The translations under genes were made by a program, and so were the position numbers. From Alphaproteobacteria bacterium (lineage in GTDB: Bacteria > Pseudomonadota > Alphaproteobacteria > Rickettsiales > VGDC01), in assembly GCA_016869895.1 (NCBI GenBank), contig VGDC01000001.1:1-31845 (forward strand): a DNA stretch of 31,845 bases, written 5' to 3'. Shown here piece by piece: positions 23,833 through 31,719 of this stretch (its first letter is position 1; every line of letters begins with the position of its first letter). Below the pieces are notes generated by a model that saw only the letters and a list, made by a program, of their open reading frames with translations, searched no databases and was not told the DNA's origin.

Positions 23833-24717
23833 GTGGTACAGGTCATCGCGGAAGTCGGCTGCAATCATAAAGGCGATATGGACATTGCCAAGGAACTCAT
23901 CAACGTCGCCGCCCATGTGTGCAAGGCTGATGTGGTGAAATTCCAGAAACGTCACAACAAGGAATTGCTGTCGCCGGAGCAGTATAACGCGCCGCATCCG
24001 AACCCTGCTAATTCCTACGGCGATACTTACGGCGCGCACCGCGAATTCCTCGAATTCTCCACCGAGCAGCACGCCGAATTGAAAGCCCATTGCGAAGCGA
24101 ACGGCATCATCTACTCCACCTCCGTGTGGGATTTGACCTCCGCCAAGGAAATCGCGTCGCTCGACCCCGTGCTCATCAAAATCCCTTCCGCCACGAACCT
24201 CCACTGGCCGCTTCAGGGCTGGCTCTGCGAGAACTATAAGGGCGAAATCCACGTCTCCACCGGCATGACCACCAAGGACGAAATCGAAGAGATCGTGAAG
24301 TTCTACGAGAAGCATGGCCGCGCGAAGGATTCGCTGGTGCTTTATGCCTGCACGTCCGGCTATCCGGTCGCTTTCGACGACCTCTGCCTGAACGAGGTCA
24401 GCCGCATCAAGGAACTGTACGGCGACCGCGTGAAAGCCATCGCTTTCTCCGGCCACCACCTCGGCATCGCTGCTGACATCGCTGCTATGACGCTGGGCGC
24501 AAGCTGGGTGGAGCGTCACTTCACGCTCGACCGCACCTGGAAAGGCACCGACCACGCCGCCAGCCTCGAGCCGGATGGACTCCGCCGTCTCTGCCGCGAC
24601 CTGCGCAATGTGGAGAAAGCGCTCACCTTCAAATCCCGCGATATTCTGGAAGTGGAAGCCGTGCAGCGCCGCAAGCTGAAATGGGGCGAATACACCGCAG
24701 AAACCAAAGCGGGCTGA
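23833..24717 (+). CDS. neuB: NeuB-family nonulosonic (sialic-type) acid synthase without SAF domain
   Basis: Condenses phosphoenolpyruvate with a hexosamine (or its 6-phosphate) to make a nine-carbon 2-keto acid. The 294-residue TIM barrel has AEVGCNHKGDMDIAKELI, KADVVKFQKR, EFSTEQHAELKAHCEANGI, YSTSVWDLTSAKE, IKIPSATNLHWPL, VSTGMTTKDEIEE and the HHLGIAADIAAMTLGASWVERHFTLDR block. All are NeuB landmarks. The usual C-terminal antifreeze-like SAF domain, which helps shape the active site in most NeuB/NANS, is absent: the protein stops at TAETKAG about 50 residues early. The start is GTG at 23833, placed by AAGGA 6-8 nt upstream. neuA follows after 3 nt. The exact product (Neu5Ac, KDN, legionaminic type, or the 9-phosphate) is unknown. 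Confidence 0.88.
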   Translation: MVQVIAEVGCNHKGDMDIAKELINVAAHVCKADVVKFQKRHNKELLSPEQYNAPHPNPANSYGDTYGAHREFLEFSTEQHAELKAHCEANGIIYSTSVWDLTSAKEIASLDPVLIKIPSATNLHWPLQGWLCENYKGEIHVSTGMTTKDEIEEIVKFYEKHGRAKDSLVLYACTSGYPVAFDDLCLNEVSRIKELYGDRVKAIAFSGHHLGIAADIAAMTLGASWVERHFTLDRTWKGTDHAASLEPDGLRRLCRDLRNVEKALTFKSRDILEVEAVQRRKLKWGEYTAETKAG

Positions 24718-24720
24718 TTC

Positions 24721-25860
24721 ATGCGCGTCGTCGCCGTCATCCCCGCGCGCGGAGGCTCGAAAGGCGTTCCGAACAAGAACATCCGCCCTGTCGGCGGCGT
24801 GCCGCTGGTCGGCCGCAGCATCATCGCCGCGCTGGAAAGCGAGACGGTGGGCGGCGTTTACGTCTCCACGGATGATGTCGGCATCGCGGCGGTGTCCACC
24901 GCCTTCGGCGCAAGCGTCATCCAGCGTCCGGCGGAAATATCGGGGGATACGGCCTCTTCCGAAGCCGCACTGCTCCACGCACTTGACCACATGCCCGAAC
25001 AGCCGGACGTGCTGGTGTTCCTGCAATGCACCTCGCCTTTCACCACGCCTGCGCAGATAGACGCCGTGGTGCGCAAGCTCATTGCGACGGATGCCGACTG
25101 CTGCTTCGCGGCGGCGGAGGATCATGGCTTCCTGTGGCAGGAGAACGGCGAGGATGCGGTGGGCGTGAACCACGACCACACCCAGCCGCGCAAACGCCGG
25201 CAGGAACTCACCCCGACCTACCGCGAGACGGGCAGCATCTATGCCCTGCGCGTGACGGCTTTCCGCGAGAAACAGCAACGCTTCTGCGGCAAGACGGTGC
25301 TGGCGGTGGTGGATCAGGCGCCGTTGGAAATCGATACGCCCGATGAACTGCGCTGGTGCGATGCCATCGCCTGGACGCGGAAAGAGAACGTGCCGCTGAA
25401 ACCGCGATTGGAGGCCATCAAAGCCCTCGTCTTCGATTTCGACGGGGTGATGACCGACGACCATGTGACCGTGAGCGAAACGGGCGAGGAGAGCGTGCGC
25501 TGCTCGCGCTCGGACGGGATGGGCATCACGCTGCTGAAGGAGAAGGGGCTGAAGCTGTTCATCCTCTCCAAAGAGAAGAACCCCGTGGTGCTGGCGCGCG
25601 CGAAGAAGCTGGGCATTCCCGCGCAGAATTCCACCGATAGCAAACTGCCCGCGCTGCAGGCATGGGCAGCGGAGAACGGCGTGAGCCTTTCCGAAATCGC
25701 CTATATGGGCAATGATGTGAACGATGTGGAAGTGATGGGGCAGGTAGGGCTCGCCATCGCCCCCGCCGATGCCCACCCCTCGGCCAAAGCCGTTGCCCAT
25801 TACATCACCGCGAAGGATGGCGGCAAGGGCGCCGTGCGGGAAGTATGTGATTGGTGGTGA
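24721..25860 (+). CDS. neuA: CMP-nonulosonate cytidylyltransferase fused to a KdsC-like HAD phosphatase (CMAS-like)
   Basis: 379 residues. Residues 1-225 are a CMP-sialate synthetase: IPARGGSKGVPNKNI (7-21), LQCTSPFTTPAQID (101-114), and DTPDEL (205-210). Residues 232-379 are a HAD phosphatase like KdsC: FDFDGVMTDD (Asp239 and Asp241), SDGMGI, ILSKEKN (Ser283), Lys308 and GNDVNDVE (Asp332). All four HAD motifs are intact, so it should be active. The architecture matches vertebrate CMAS, whose phosphatase-like domain is degenerate, and some Bacteroides-type enzymes. It suggests that the upstream NeuB makes a 9-phosphate which the HAD half removes before activation; this is inference. It is coupled to neuB with a 3-nt gap. 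Confidence 0.88.
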   Translation: MRVVAVIPARGGSKGVPNKNIRPVGGVPLVGRSIIAALESETVGGVYVSTDDVGIAAVSTAFGASVIQRPAEISGDTASSEAALLHALDHMPEQPDVLVFLQCTSPFTTPAQIDAVVRKLIATDADCCFAAAEDHGFLWQENGEDAVGVNHDHTQPRKRRQELTPTYRETGSIYALRVTAFREKQQRFCGKTVLAVVDQAPLEIDTPDELRWCDAIAWTRKENVPLKPRLEAIKALVFDFDGVMTDDHVTVSETGEESVRCSRSDGMGITLLKEKGLKLFILSKEKNPVVLARAKKLGIPAQNSTDSKLPALQAWAAENGVSLSEIAYMGNDVNDVEVMGQVGLAIAPADAHPSAKAVAHYITAKDGGKGAVREVCDWW

Positions 25861-25927
25861 GAATTCACCCCTTCCGGGTTTGCTGTTATCGCCTCAAGAT
25901 GGATGAAACATTCATGATGAGGTCGTT

Positions 25928-26773
25928 ATGCACTCAATCCATCCATCGGATTATCAAAAAGCCTTCGTGCGTTATCTGCGCAAAGGAATTCCCCTTGATG
26001 TCGCATTAAAGGCGCCATCAAGCGAACACACTACAACTCACTACATCTGGCGCACGTCTGGTGATGATAAGGTTAGGAATGCCCACGCGGTCAACAACGG
26101 CAAACTATTTCGTTGGGATGTGCGTCCATCCACCGGACATCCGGGCGAGGATTATAATTGTCGTTGCAAAGCGGAGCCGTTCATTCCAGGTGAGAGTGAG
26201 TATGCATATCAAATACTATTGCAGCCAGAGCGTGATGTGGAAAATAAATGGACAGCAGCCAAATTCATTAGACATTACTACTTTGGTGGCGGAAGAACAC
26301 TTGAGTTACAAGAAACGGGGCATCTCCTAGCGATTATCAATTACTATTTATACTATATAAAACGTCAGGGAGCGGACAGTAGAAGCCGGGTGAATTCTGA
26401 AATAATTACTGCTGCTCGTAAGCGACAGAGTGGGGGTTTCACCCATAATTTTTATAATTCATACACCGAGTTTGGTGATTATTTTTGGCCGTTTGGTGGT
26501 GGAAAGGTAAGCGGCTTATTCACAGGAGACGTTCATCATAAAAACGGCATGCTAAGTATCCAAGGAACTATTAATTACAAGTATGCAGATATTTTCACAG
26601 ATCCGGTTAATTTGAGAGAAGATTTTTACCATGGCACATCAGACCCAGCCGAAGCATCTATATTGGCTCTAATGGTAACTGATGCGCTTGGTGTGCACTT
26701 TGATGTAGTCGGGCGGTGGGAGACGCAATTCTCAGCGGAAGTAAGATTAGATGCTGAAAATAGCATGTACTAA
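25928..26773 (+). CDS. MuF-motif protein with unrecognised C-terminal domain (possible toxin or phage relic)
   Basis: 281 residues. Residues 41-80 (WRTSGDDKVRNAHAVNNGK, then HPGEDYNCRC) match the conserved end of the SPP1 gp7/Mu protein F minor head protein family, also used in polymorphic toxins. The rest of the head protein is missing. Residues 100-190 are polar and aromatic rich (FIRHYYFGGGRTLEL, NYYLYYIKRQ); residues 195-275 look beta-rich (VSGLFTGDVHHKNGMLSIQG, YADIFTDPVNL, VVGRWETQFSAEVRL). I do not recognise this domain. Base composition is clearly more AT-rich than its neighbours, which suggests transfer. GAGGT precedes the ATG by 4 nt. It meets the minus-strand membrane protein gene tail to tail with a 4-nt overlap (CTAA), an arrangement reminiscent of pore-forming colicin and immunity genes. 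Confidence 0.7.
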   Translation: MHSIHPSDYQKAFVRYLRKGIPLDVALKAPSSEHTTTHYIWRTSGDDKVRNAHAVNNGKLFRWDVRPSTGHPGEDYNCRCKAEPFIPGESEYAYQILLQPERDVENKWTAAKFIRHYYFGGGRTLELQETGHLLAIINYYLYYIKRQGADSRSRVNSEIITAARKRQSGGFTHNFYNSYTEFGDYFWPFGGGKVSGLFTGDVHHKNGMLSIQGTINYKYADIFTDPVNLREDFYHGTSDPAEASILALMVTDALGVHFDVVGRWETQFSAEVRLDAENSMY

Positions 26774-27243
26774 GAAGCTAGTTCTAAAATCAGTGTGCTG
26801 ACCATCATGCAAATGGGGTAAATGACGAATATGAGTGTGCCGATAGCTATCAGAAAGTTCGCGAACCATCCCTTCTTGAAGTGCCCACCCATGGTTTTGA
26901 TGGTGCGTCTGTGCCGCATTTGCCAAGCAAATTCACACAATCCCGCATATCCCGCTGCGAAGACCCAGCCAATCAGCGGGTAGAAGAATAAGCCTAAGCC
27001 TTTCGGCGGCTTTCCGCATTCGGGATGTTGCTGGAGAGAGCCGTCAGCGAATTGGCTTTGGCAAATTTCATAATCGTGCCAACCTAGATGATAGTGTGAG
27101 TAAATCATCGCATTCAGCGCCGCATACCCTAAAAGAATCGCGCCGATGAGCCGCCACGTGCGGAACTTCGCACTATCTTCTGGCTTTGCGGCGAAGACCA
27201 GCACGGGAATCAGCATCACGAATAACCAGAAAAACGGGTTCAT
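26770..27243 (-). CDS. Small four-helix membrane protein, unknown function
   Basis: 157 residues. Predicted helices are near residues 3-19 (FFWLFVMLIPVLVFAA), 31-48 (LIGAILLGYAALNAMIYSHY), 85-105 (FFYPLIGWVFAAGYAGLCEF) and 128-150 (FLIAIGTLIFVIYPICMMVS). A loop with cysteines (EICQSQF, PECGKPPKG) would lie in the periplasm and could form a disulfide. The ATG at 27243 overlaps the upstream GT29 stop codon (ATGA), so it is translationally coupled to that gene. It may serve the glycan machinery. Its convergent position to the MuF gene also allows an immunity-type reading, which I consider less likely given the coupling. Confidence 0.72.
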   Translation of the reverse strand: MNPFFWLFVMLIPVLVFAAKPEDSAKFRTWRLIGAILLGYAALNAMIYSHYHLGWHDYEICQSQFADGSLQQHPECGKPPKGLGLFFYPLIGWVFAAGYAGLCEFAWQMRHRRTIKTMGGHFKKGWFANFLIAIGTLIFVIYPICMMVSTLILELAS

Positions 27244-28301
27244 TCCCCTGCTTCCCCCATCAGCTTCCTGAAGTAAGCCGCTTCTTTGTGCCAATCGTGG
27301 GGGCTGCTGATGGTGAATTTCTCGAAATAGTGTGATTTCGCGCCGGCTTGCAGATGGTCGGTGAAGCTGAAACCGTAGCAATCGGGTTTCGCATCCGGCC
27401 CGATGATGTCACACACAGCACGGATGGCGAGCAGCCCTGTGCTGGGCGGTGAGCCAAGCTCTTCAAACAAGGCGTCATAGGTCTTCTGGAAGGTCAATGT
27501 GCCCGTGCCTTTGCGCTGCTGCGCTTCGATGGCCGACCAATCGGCGGGATGGGCGAAAAGGTGGGAGACGCCATAGCCAATGAAGGCGAATCTTTCATCT
27601 GGTCGCTCCTGTGTGCGGCGGTTGCGCCCACGGAACCAGACGGTGGCTTTCGTGCCGTAATCCGCTGCGAAACGCGAATCGGCGGCGAAATTGTTGAAGC
27701 GGATGACGACGGCGTGGCGGTCTATCTCCGCGCCTCTGGCCTTGCCGACTTCGCAGGGGGAATTGCCGACCAGCGCGATATTGAAGCGGTTAGCGAGGAG
27801 GTATTCGCGGAAGCGGTCGTGATCCAGCGCGAAGCGGATGCGCTGGCGGTTGGTGGGGTCGAAACAGGCATATCTGCCTTCGATGTCTTTCGCGCCGGGG
27901 AAGGTGATGGCGGCGGCATCGCGCAGGCCGAGGTCATAGAGCGCGGCTTTCAGGCGAAGGCGTTTGGCGGGCGCGCGCACGTTGCCCATGCGGGGTAGAT
28001 AGGATGCGGCGGTGGGGGCATCCAGTCGGCCAGAATCGAAGAGGTCGAGCAGGTAATCCGCCAGATAATCCCCGTTATGGGGGGCGAGTTCAGCCGCCTT
28101 CAGGAAGAGCGGCGCGGCGGCGAGGGAATGCCCGCCCGCATAACGATGCGCCTTGGCGGATGTGTGGAAATCCGCCGCAGAACGAGGCGGGAAACGGCGA
28201 TAACCCGCCCGCACAAGGCCAAGAACCACAGAAAGCGCACGGTTGCACTCTAACCGGCTCTGGATGCGCGCTATCTGATATAATCCCTGAAGCAAAATCA
28301 T
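27240..28301 (-). CDS. GT29-like sialyltransferase
   Basis: 353 residues from ATG 28301 (GTG 28316 is the in-frame alternative). The first 150 residues are helical (TPR-like: SLAAAPLFLKAAELAPHNGDYL). The C-terminal half carries the sialyl motifs of GT29: motif L IALVGNSPCEVGK...IDRHAVVIRFNN (175-204), motif S PSTGLLAIRAVCDII...CYGFSF (285-312), then HYFEK and HDWHKEAAYFRKL (very short motif, 324-345; catalytic-type His). GT29 is best known from animals; bacterial examples are few. Donors are CMP-sialic acids, which fits the neuB-neuA pair nearby on the opposite strand. Acceptor and linkage are unknown. The membrane protein gene follows with an ATGA overlap. Confidence 0.78.
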   Translation of the reverse strand: MILLQGLYQIARIQSRLECNRALSVVLGLVRAGYRRFPPRSAADFHTSAKAHRYAGGHSLAAAPLFLKAAELAPHNGDYLADYLLDLFDSGRLDAPTAASYLPRMGNVRAPAKRLRLKAALYDLGLRDAAAITFPGAKDIEGRYACFDPTNRQRIRFALDHDRFREYLLANRFNIALVGNSPCEVGKARGAEIDRHAVVIRFNNFAADSRFAADYGTKATVWFRGRNRRTQERPDERFAFIGYGVSHLFAHPADWSAIEAQQRKGTGTLTFQKTYDALFEELGSPPSTGLLAIRAVCDIIGPDAKPDCYGFSFTDHLQAGAKSHYFEKFTISSPHDWHKEAAYFRKLMGEAGE

Positions 28302-28355
28302 GGCTCTGGATAACACGGATTGTCAGCTTTTTCCACGGAAAATGCTTTGGATTCC

Positions 28356-28383
28356 TTGACGTTGCAGGAATTATGCTTATGAT
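28356..28383 (+). promoter_or_regulatory. Predicted sigma70 promoter of the UDP-glucose dehydrogenase gene
   Basis: TTGACG (28356-28361) and TATGAT (28378-28383) are separated by 16 nt. The predicted start near 28390 leaves about 37 nt before the ATG. It is one of the best promoter matches in the window and would also serve the GT8 fusion gene downstream. Confidence 0.55.
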
Positions 28384-28426
28384 GCTGCCATTGCCTGCGG
28401 TGGGCGGTTATTTCAAGGTTTTTTGT

Positions 28427-29761
28427 ATGCGTATCGGTATTTTCGGGACGGGTTATGTCGGCCTCGTGCAGGCGGCTGTGCTGGCGGAAACGGGCTATAG
28501 CGTGCTGTGCGTCGATGTGGATGCGTCGAAAGTGGCGCGACTGGAAGCAGGCGAAATCCCCATCTATGAACCCGGTCTAGAAGGGCTGGTGAAGCATAAC
28601 CGTGCGGAAGGCCGCTTGAAATTCACCACGCAGGCCGCCGATGCGGTGAAGCATGCGGGCATCCAATACATCGCCGTGGGCACGCCGCCCGATGAGGATG
28701 GCTCCGCCGATTTGAAATATGTGTTGGCTGTGGCGGAGAGCATCGCCATCCATATGGAATCCCACCAGATCGTCATCAACAAATCCACTGTACCCGTCGG
28801 AACAGGGGACAAGGTGCGCGCGAAAATCGCCGAGACGCTGAAAGAACGTGGCCGCGAAGACCTGACCTTCGATGTGGTGTCCAACCCCGAATTCCTCAAG
28901 GAAGGCTCGGCGGTGGGCGATTGCATGAAGCCCGACCGGATCGTCATCGGCACGAACAGCCGCGAGACGGAAGCGGTGATGCGCGAGCTTTATGCCCCCT
29001 TCAACCGCAACCATGAGAAAATCATCGTGATGGATGTGCGCAGTGCGGAAATGACCAAATACGCCGCGAACTGCATGCTGGCGACCCGCATCACCTTCAT
29101 GAACGAGATGGCCAACCTCGCCGAGAAGCTGGGGGCGGATATCGAACAGGTGCGCCATGGCATCGGGTCTGACCCGCGTATCGGCTATCACTTCATCTAC
29201 CCCGGCATCGGCTATGGCGGCTCGTGTTTCCCCAAGGACGTGCGCGCGCTCATCCAGACGGCGAAGGCGGTGGGCTATGAAACCACGCTGCTGAACGCGG
29301 TGGAGAACCGCAATAACACGCAGAAAACTGTACTCTTCAACAAGCTGAACGCCTATTTCGGTGGCGACCTCAAAGGCAAGGTCATCGCACTTTGGGGGCT
29401 GGCGTTCAAGCCGAATACCGATGATATGCGCGAAGCACCGTCGCGCGTGTTGATGGAAGCGCTGTGGGAAGCGGGCGCAAGCGTGCGCGCTTTTGACCCC
29501 GAAGCCATGCAGGAAGCCGAGCGGGTGTATGGCAAAAGCGACCGATTGACGCTGGTGGAGAACAAGGAAGCCGCGCTGGAGGGCGCGGATGCGCTGGCCA
29601 TCGTGACCGAGTGGAAAGCCTTCCACGCGCCGGATTTTGCGCGCATCAAAAACACGCTGCGTGAGCCTGCCATCTTTGACGGACGCAATATCTATGACCC
29701 CGCCGTCGTCGCGCGCCACGGCATCGACTATTATGCTATCGGGCGCGGAAAGACCATTTAA
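28427..29761 (+). CDS. ugd: UDP-glucose 6-dehydrogenase
   Basis: Two-step NAD+-dependent oxidation of UDP-glucose to UDP-glucuronate, a precursor for acidic capsules and LPS. The 444-residue protein starts with the Rossmann motif IGIFGTGYVGLVQAAVLAET, has KSTVPVGTGDKV and SNPEFLKEGSAVGD (substrate and catalytic Glu/Lys), KYAANCMLATRITFMNE, and the catalytic Cys267 in GYGGSCFPKD, then GLAFKPNTDDMREAPS in the C-terminal domain. The ATG at 28427 follows AAGG 8 nt upstream. The frame is open 141 codons further 5', but that part is antisense to GT29 and low-complexity. It is 20 nt upstream of the GT8 fusion gene and probably co-transcribed with it. Confidence 0.95.
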   Translation: MRIGIFGTGYVGLVQAAVLAETGYSVLCVDVDASKVARLEAGEIPIYEPGLEGLVKHNRAEGRLKFTTQAADAVKHAGIQYIAVGTPPDEDGSADLKYVLAVAESIAIHMESHQIVINKSTVPVGTGDKVRAKIAETLKERGREDLTFDVVSNPEFLKEGSAVGDCMKPDRIVIGTNSRETEAVMRELYAPFNRNHEKIIVMDVRSAEMTKYAANCMLATRITFMNEMANLAEKLGADIEQVRHGIGSDPRIGYHFIYPGIGYGGSCFPKDVRALIQTAKAVGYETTLLNAVENRNNTQKTVLFNKLNAYFGGDLKGKVIALWGLAFKPNTDDMREAPSRVLMEALWEAGASVRAFDPEAMQEAERVYGKSDRLTLVENKEAALEGADALAIVTEWKAFHAPDFARIKNTLREPAIFDGRNIYDPAVVARHGIDYYAIGRGKTI

Positions 29762-29781
29762 CCCCTAAAAATTCGAAATAG

Positions 29782-31719
29782 ATGAAAAAAGAACAAGAAA
29801 AATACTGTTTCACCACCGTTGTTTCTGACAATTTCGTCCACGGATTCATCGTGATGCTGTGCTCGCTGCGGGAGAAGAACCCGTGGATGAATGCGCCGTT
29901 CTACGTGTTCCACCATGAGCGCGAATGCCCGCTTTCCGAAGCCAGCATGACGGAGATGCGGAAGTATTACGACAACATCATCTTCCACCGCGTGGACATC
30001 GAGAAGTTCGAGCGCATCCTGCATGCGCGCGACAATGTCATCAAGACACCGGAGCGCCTCGCTTCCGCCTTTTTCATCATGGAAGCCTTCACTTTCAGCG
30101 ATTACGACCGCGTCATCTGCATCGACAGTGACATGCTGGTGCTGGGGGATATTTCCGAGCTAGTGCGCGTGAAAGCCGACCTCGCGGTGGTGCATGAATA
30201 CGATAGCCGCACCTATCAGCAGAAGAAGCATTTCAACAGCGGCATCGTGGTCATCGGCAAGAAATATCTGCATGCGGATAGTTTGAAGGACATCAGCGAT
30301 TCGCTGGACCGTTTCGACCTGAAAGCTAAGCACGGCAAGGCTGATCAGGCGGTGCTGAACTGCTATTTCGCCGATAAGGAGCTCACCTTCCTACCCCATG
30401 CCTTCAACTGCCTGAAACGGCTTTATGGCGATTCCTATGCCAAGCCCTACAACGATTTGCACACAGGCAGCCGGAAAATCGCTGCGAAACTGCAGAAGGA
30501 TGGCATCCGCATCCTGCATTATGTGGGCGAGAAGCCATGGAACCTGAAGCGTAAGCCGGTCGAGATGCGCTATTACTGCGCAGAGGAGCTGTGGCACGAT
30601 GCCTTCCGCAAATATGCTTCGCCGGAGGCGCAGCACCGCTACCTGACCGATTTCCGCCGTCATGCGGATGAGCAGGTGGCGCAGTTGACCAAACGCATCG
30701 AGAAATACCGTGCCTTCTGGCCGTATCGTCTGCAGAAGACGCTGGAGAACCTGAGCGACAGCAAGTCCATCGGTGAACTTGGCGAAAAGCTGGTGAAATT
30801 GGCTGTGCATGTGGCGAAACGCCTGCGCGTGAAGGTCATCCACGCATGGATGCGCTATCGCCAGCTGGACGAGAAATCGCTGGAGAAGCGTCAACGCGAA
30901 CAGCGGATGGATGTGCAGCGCAGGGCGTTCCTCGATTCCGGTGAATACGACCGTCTGCGCGCCCGATTTGAGAACAAATACGAAGGCCAGCGGTGCTTCA
31001 TCATCGGCAATGGCCCGTCGCTGAACCAGCAGGACTTGTCGGTGTTGAGGGATGAGCAGGTCTTCTGCACCAACTGGTTCATGAACCATCCGCAATACCA
31101 CGACATCAATCCGCAGTTCTATGCCCTCTGCTCCCACCAGATTTTCGGTGGCTGGTCGCACGAGCATATCCAGCTGGAGAAGGGCATGGAGACCGCGCTG
31201 GCCACACATACGCGTGATTCTGTCAAGTTCTTCTCCCACGTGTTCAAGTCGCATCTGGAGAGCCAGACGGCACTGGCCGACCACGAGCTGTATTATCTGA
31301 TGTTCGACAAGCCGAAGAACTTCATCCATAAAATCGACGACATGAATCTCGACCTCAGCCGCAACATGGACGATGGGCACACGGGGGTCATCACCTTCTG
31401 CATCCCGCTGGCCATCTTCATGGGGTTCAAGGAAATCTACCTGCTCGGCTGCGATTGTGATTATGGCATCGACGACGGCAAGACGGATGTGCAGTATTTC
31501 TACGAGAAAGAGAAACACACCACCCAGCTCACCGATATGGACAGCCTGCGCCGGACATGGTCATACCCCGACGGAGCGGCATTCAAGGCTTATGCAGTGG
31601 CAAAGCGCAAGGCCGACGAAGCGGGTGTGCGCATCGTGAATCTCACGGCAGGCGGCAGGCTGGAGGTCTTTCCGCGGGAATCCTTAGAGGACGTGGTGAA
31701 ACAGCCGGAAGCCGCTTAG
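29782..31719 (+). CDS. Two-domain glycosyltransferase: GT8 family plus DUF115/GT42-like domain
   Basis: 645 residues. Residues 5-275 are a GT8 transferase (LPS galactosyl/glucosyl type): VVSDNFVHGFIVMLCSL, DxD in CIDSDMLVLGDI (113-124), KADQAVLN (186-193) and the HYxGxKPW motif HYVGEKPWN (246-254). Residues 281-385 are a charged helical linker (KRQREQRMDVQRR). Residues 400-630 resemble DUF115 (MptE-like) and the GT42 sialyltransferase fold: CFIIGNGPSLNQQDL, VFCTNWFMNH, HTGVITFCIPLAIFMGFKEI, YLLGCDCDYG, then VAKRKADEAGVRIVNLT. GT42 enzymes such as Cst-II share the NGPSL, CNQF and TSGV...GYKEIYLSGID patterns. A single protein adding a hexose and then a sialic acid is a reasonable inference given neuB-neuA. 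No signal peptide; cytosolic membrane-associated enzyme likely. Weak ribosome site. Confidence 0.8.
   Translation: MKKEQEKYCFTTVVSDNFVHGFIVMLCSLREKNPWMNAPFYVFHHERECPLSEASMTEMRKYYDNIIFHRVDIEKFERILHARDNVIKTPERLASAFFIMEAFTFSDYDRVICIDSDMLVLGDISELVRVKADLAVVHEYDSRTYQQKKHFNSGIVVIGKKYLHADSLKDISDSLDRFDLKAKHGKADQAVLNCYFADKELTFLPHAFNCLKRLYGDSYAKPYNDLHTGSRKIAAKLQKDGIRILHYVGEKPWNLKRKPVEMRYYCAEELWHDAFRKYASPEAQHRYLTDFRRHADEQVAQLTKRIEKYRAFWPYRLQKTLENLSDSKSIGELGEKLVKLAVHVAKRLRVKVIHAWMRYRQLDEKSLEKRQREQRMDVQRRAFLDSGEYDRLRARFENKYEGQRCFIIGNGPSLNQQDLSVLRDEQVFCTNWFMNHPQYHDINPQFYALCSHQIFGGWSHEHIQLEKGMETALATHTRDSVKFFSHVFKSHLESQTALADHELYYLMFDKPKNFIHKIDDMNLDLSRNMDDGHTGVITFCIPLAIFMGFKEIYLLGCDCDYGIDDGKTDVQYFYEKEKHTTQLTDMDSLRRTWSYPDGAAFKAYAVAKRKADEAGVRIVNLTAGGRLEVFPRESLEDVVKQPEAA

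Noticed and set aside
22461..23864. 467-codon minus-strand frame opposite the ABC ATPase and cupin genes
   Set aside because: Shadow of recognised plus-strand genes; no start signal or family resemblance.
23779..25800. 673-codon open frame on the minus strand opposite neuB-neuA
   Set aside because: Antisense shadow produced by biased codons; the plus strand holds two clear enzyme families over the same bases, and the minus product is His/Arg rich without any domain.
25861..25927. Possible terminator or promoter between neuA and the MuF gene
   Set aside because: A short CCC/GGG stem followed by TTTGCTGTT and a small ATGAA/TTCAT repeat are present, but neither meets the spacing or stem length I would accept.
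28004..28426. 141-codon upstream extension of the UDP-glucose dehydrogenase frame
   Set aside because: It is antisense to GT29, Arg/Pro/Asn rich, and the Rossmann motif begins at the ATG at 28427 with a ribosome site.
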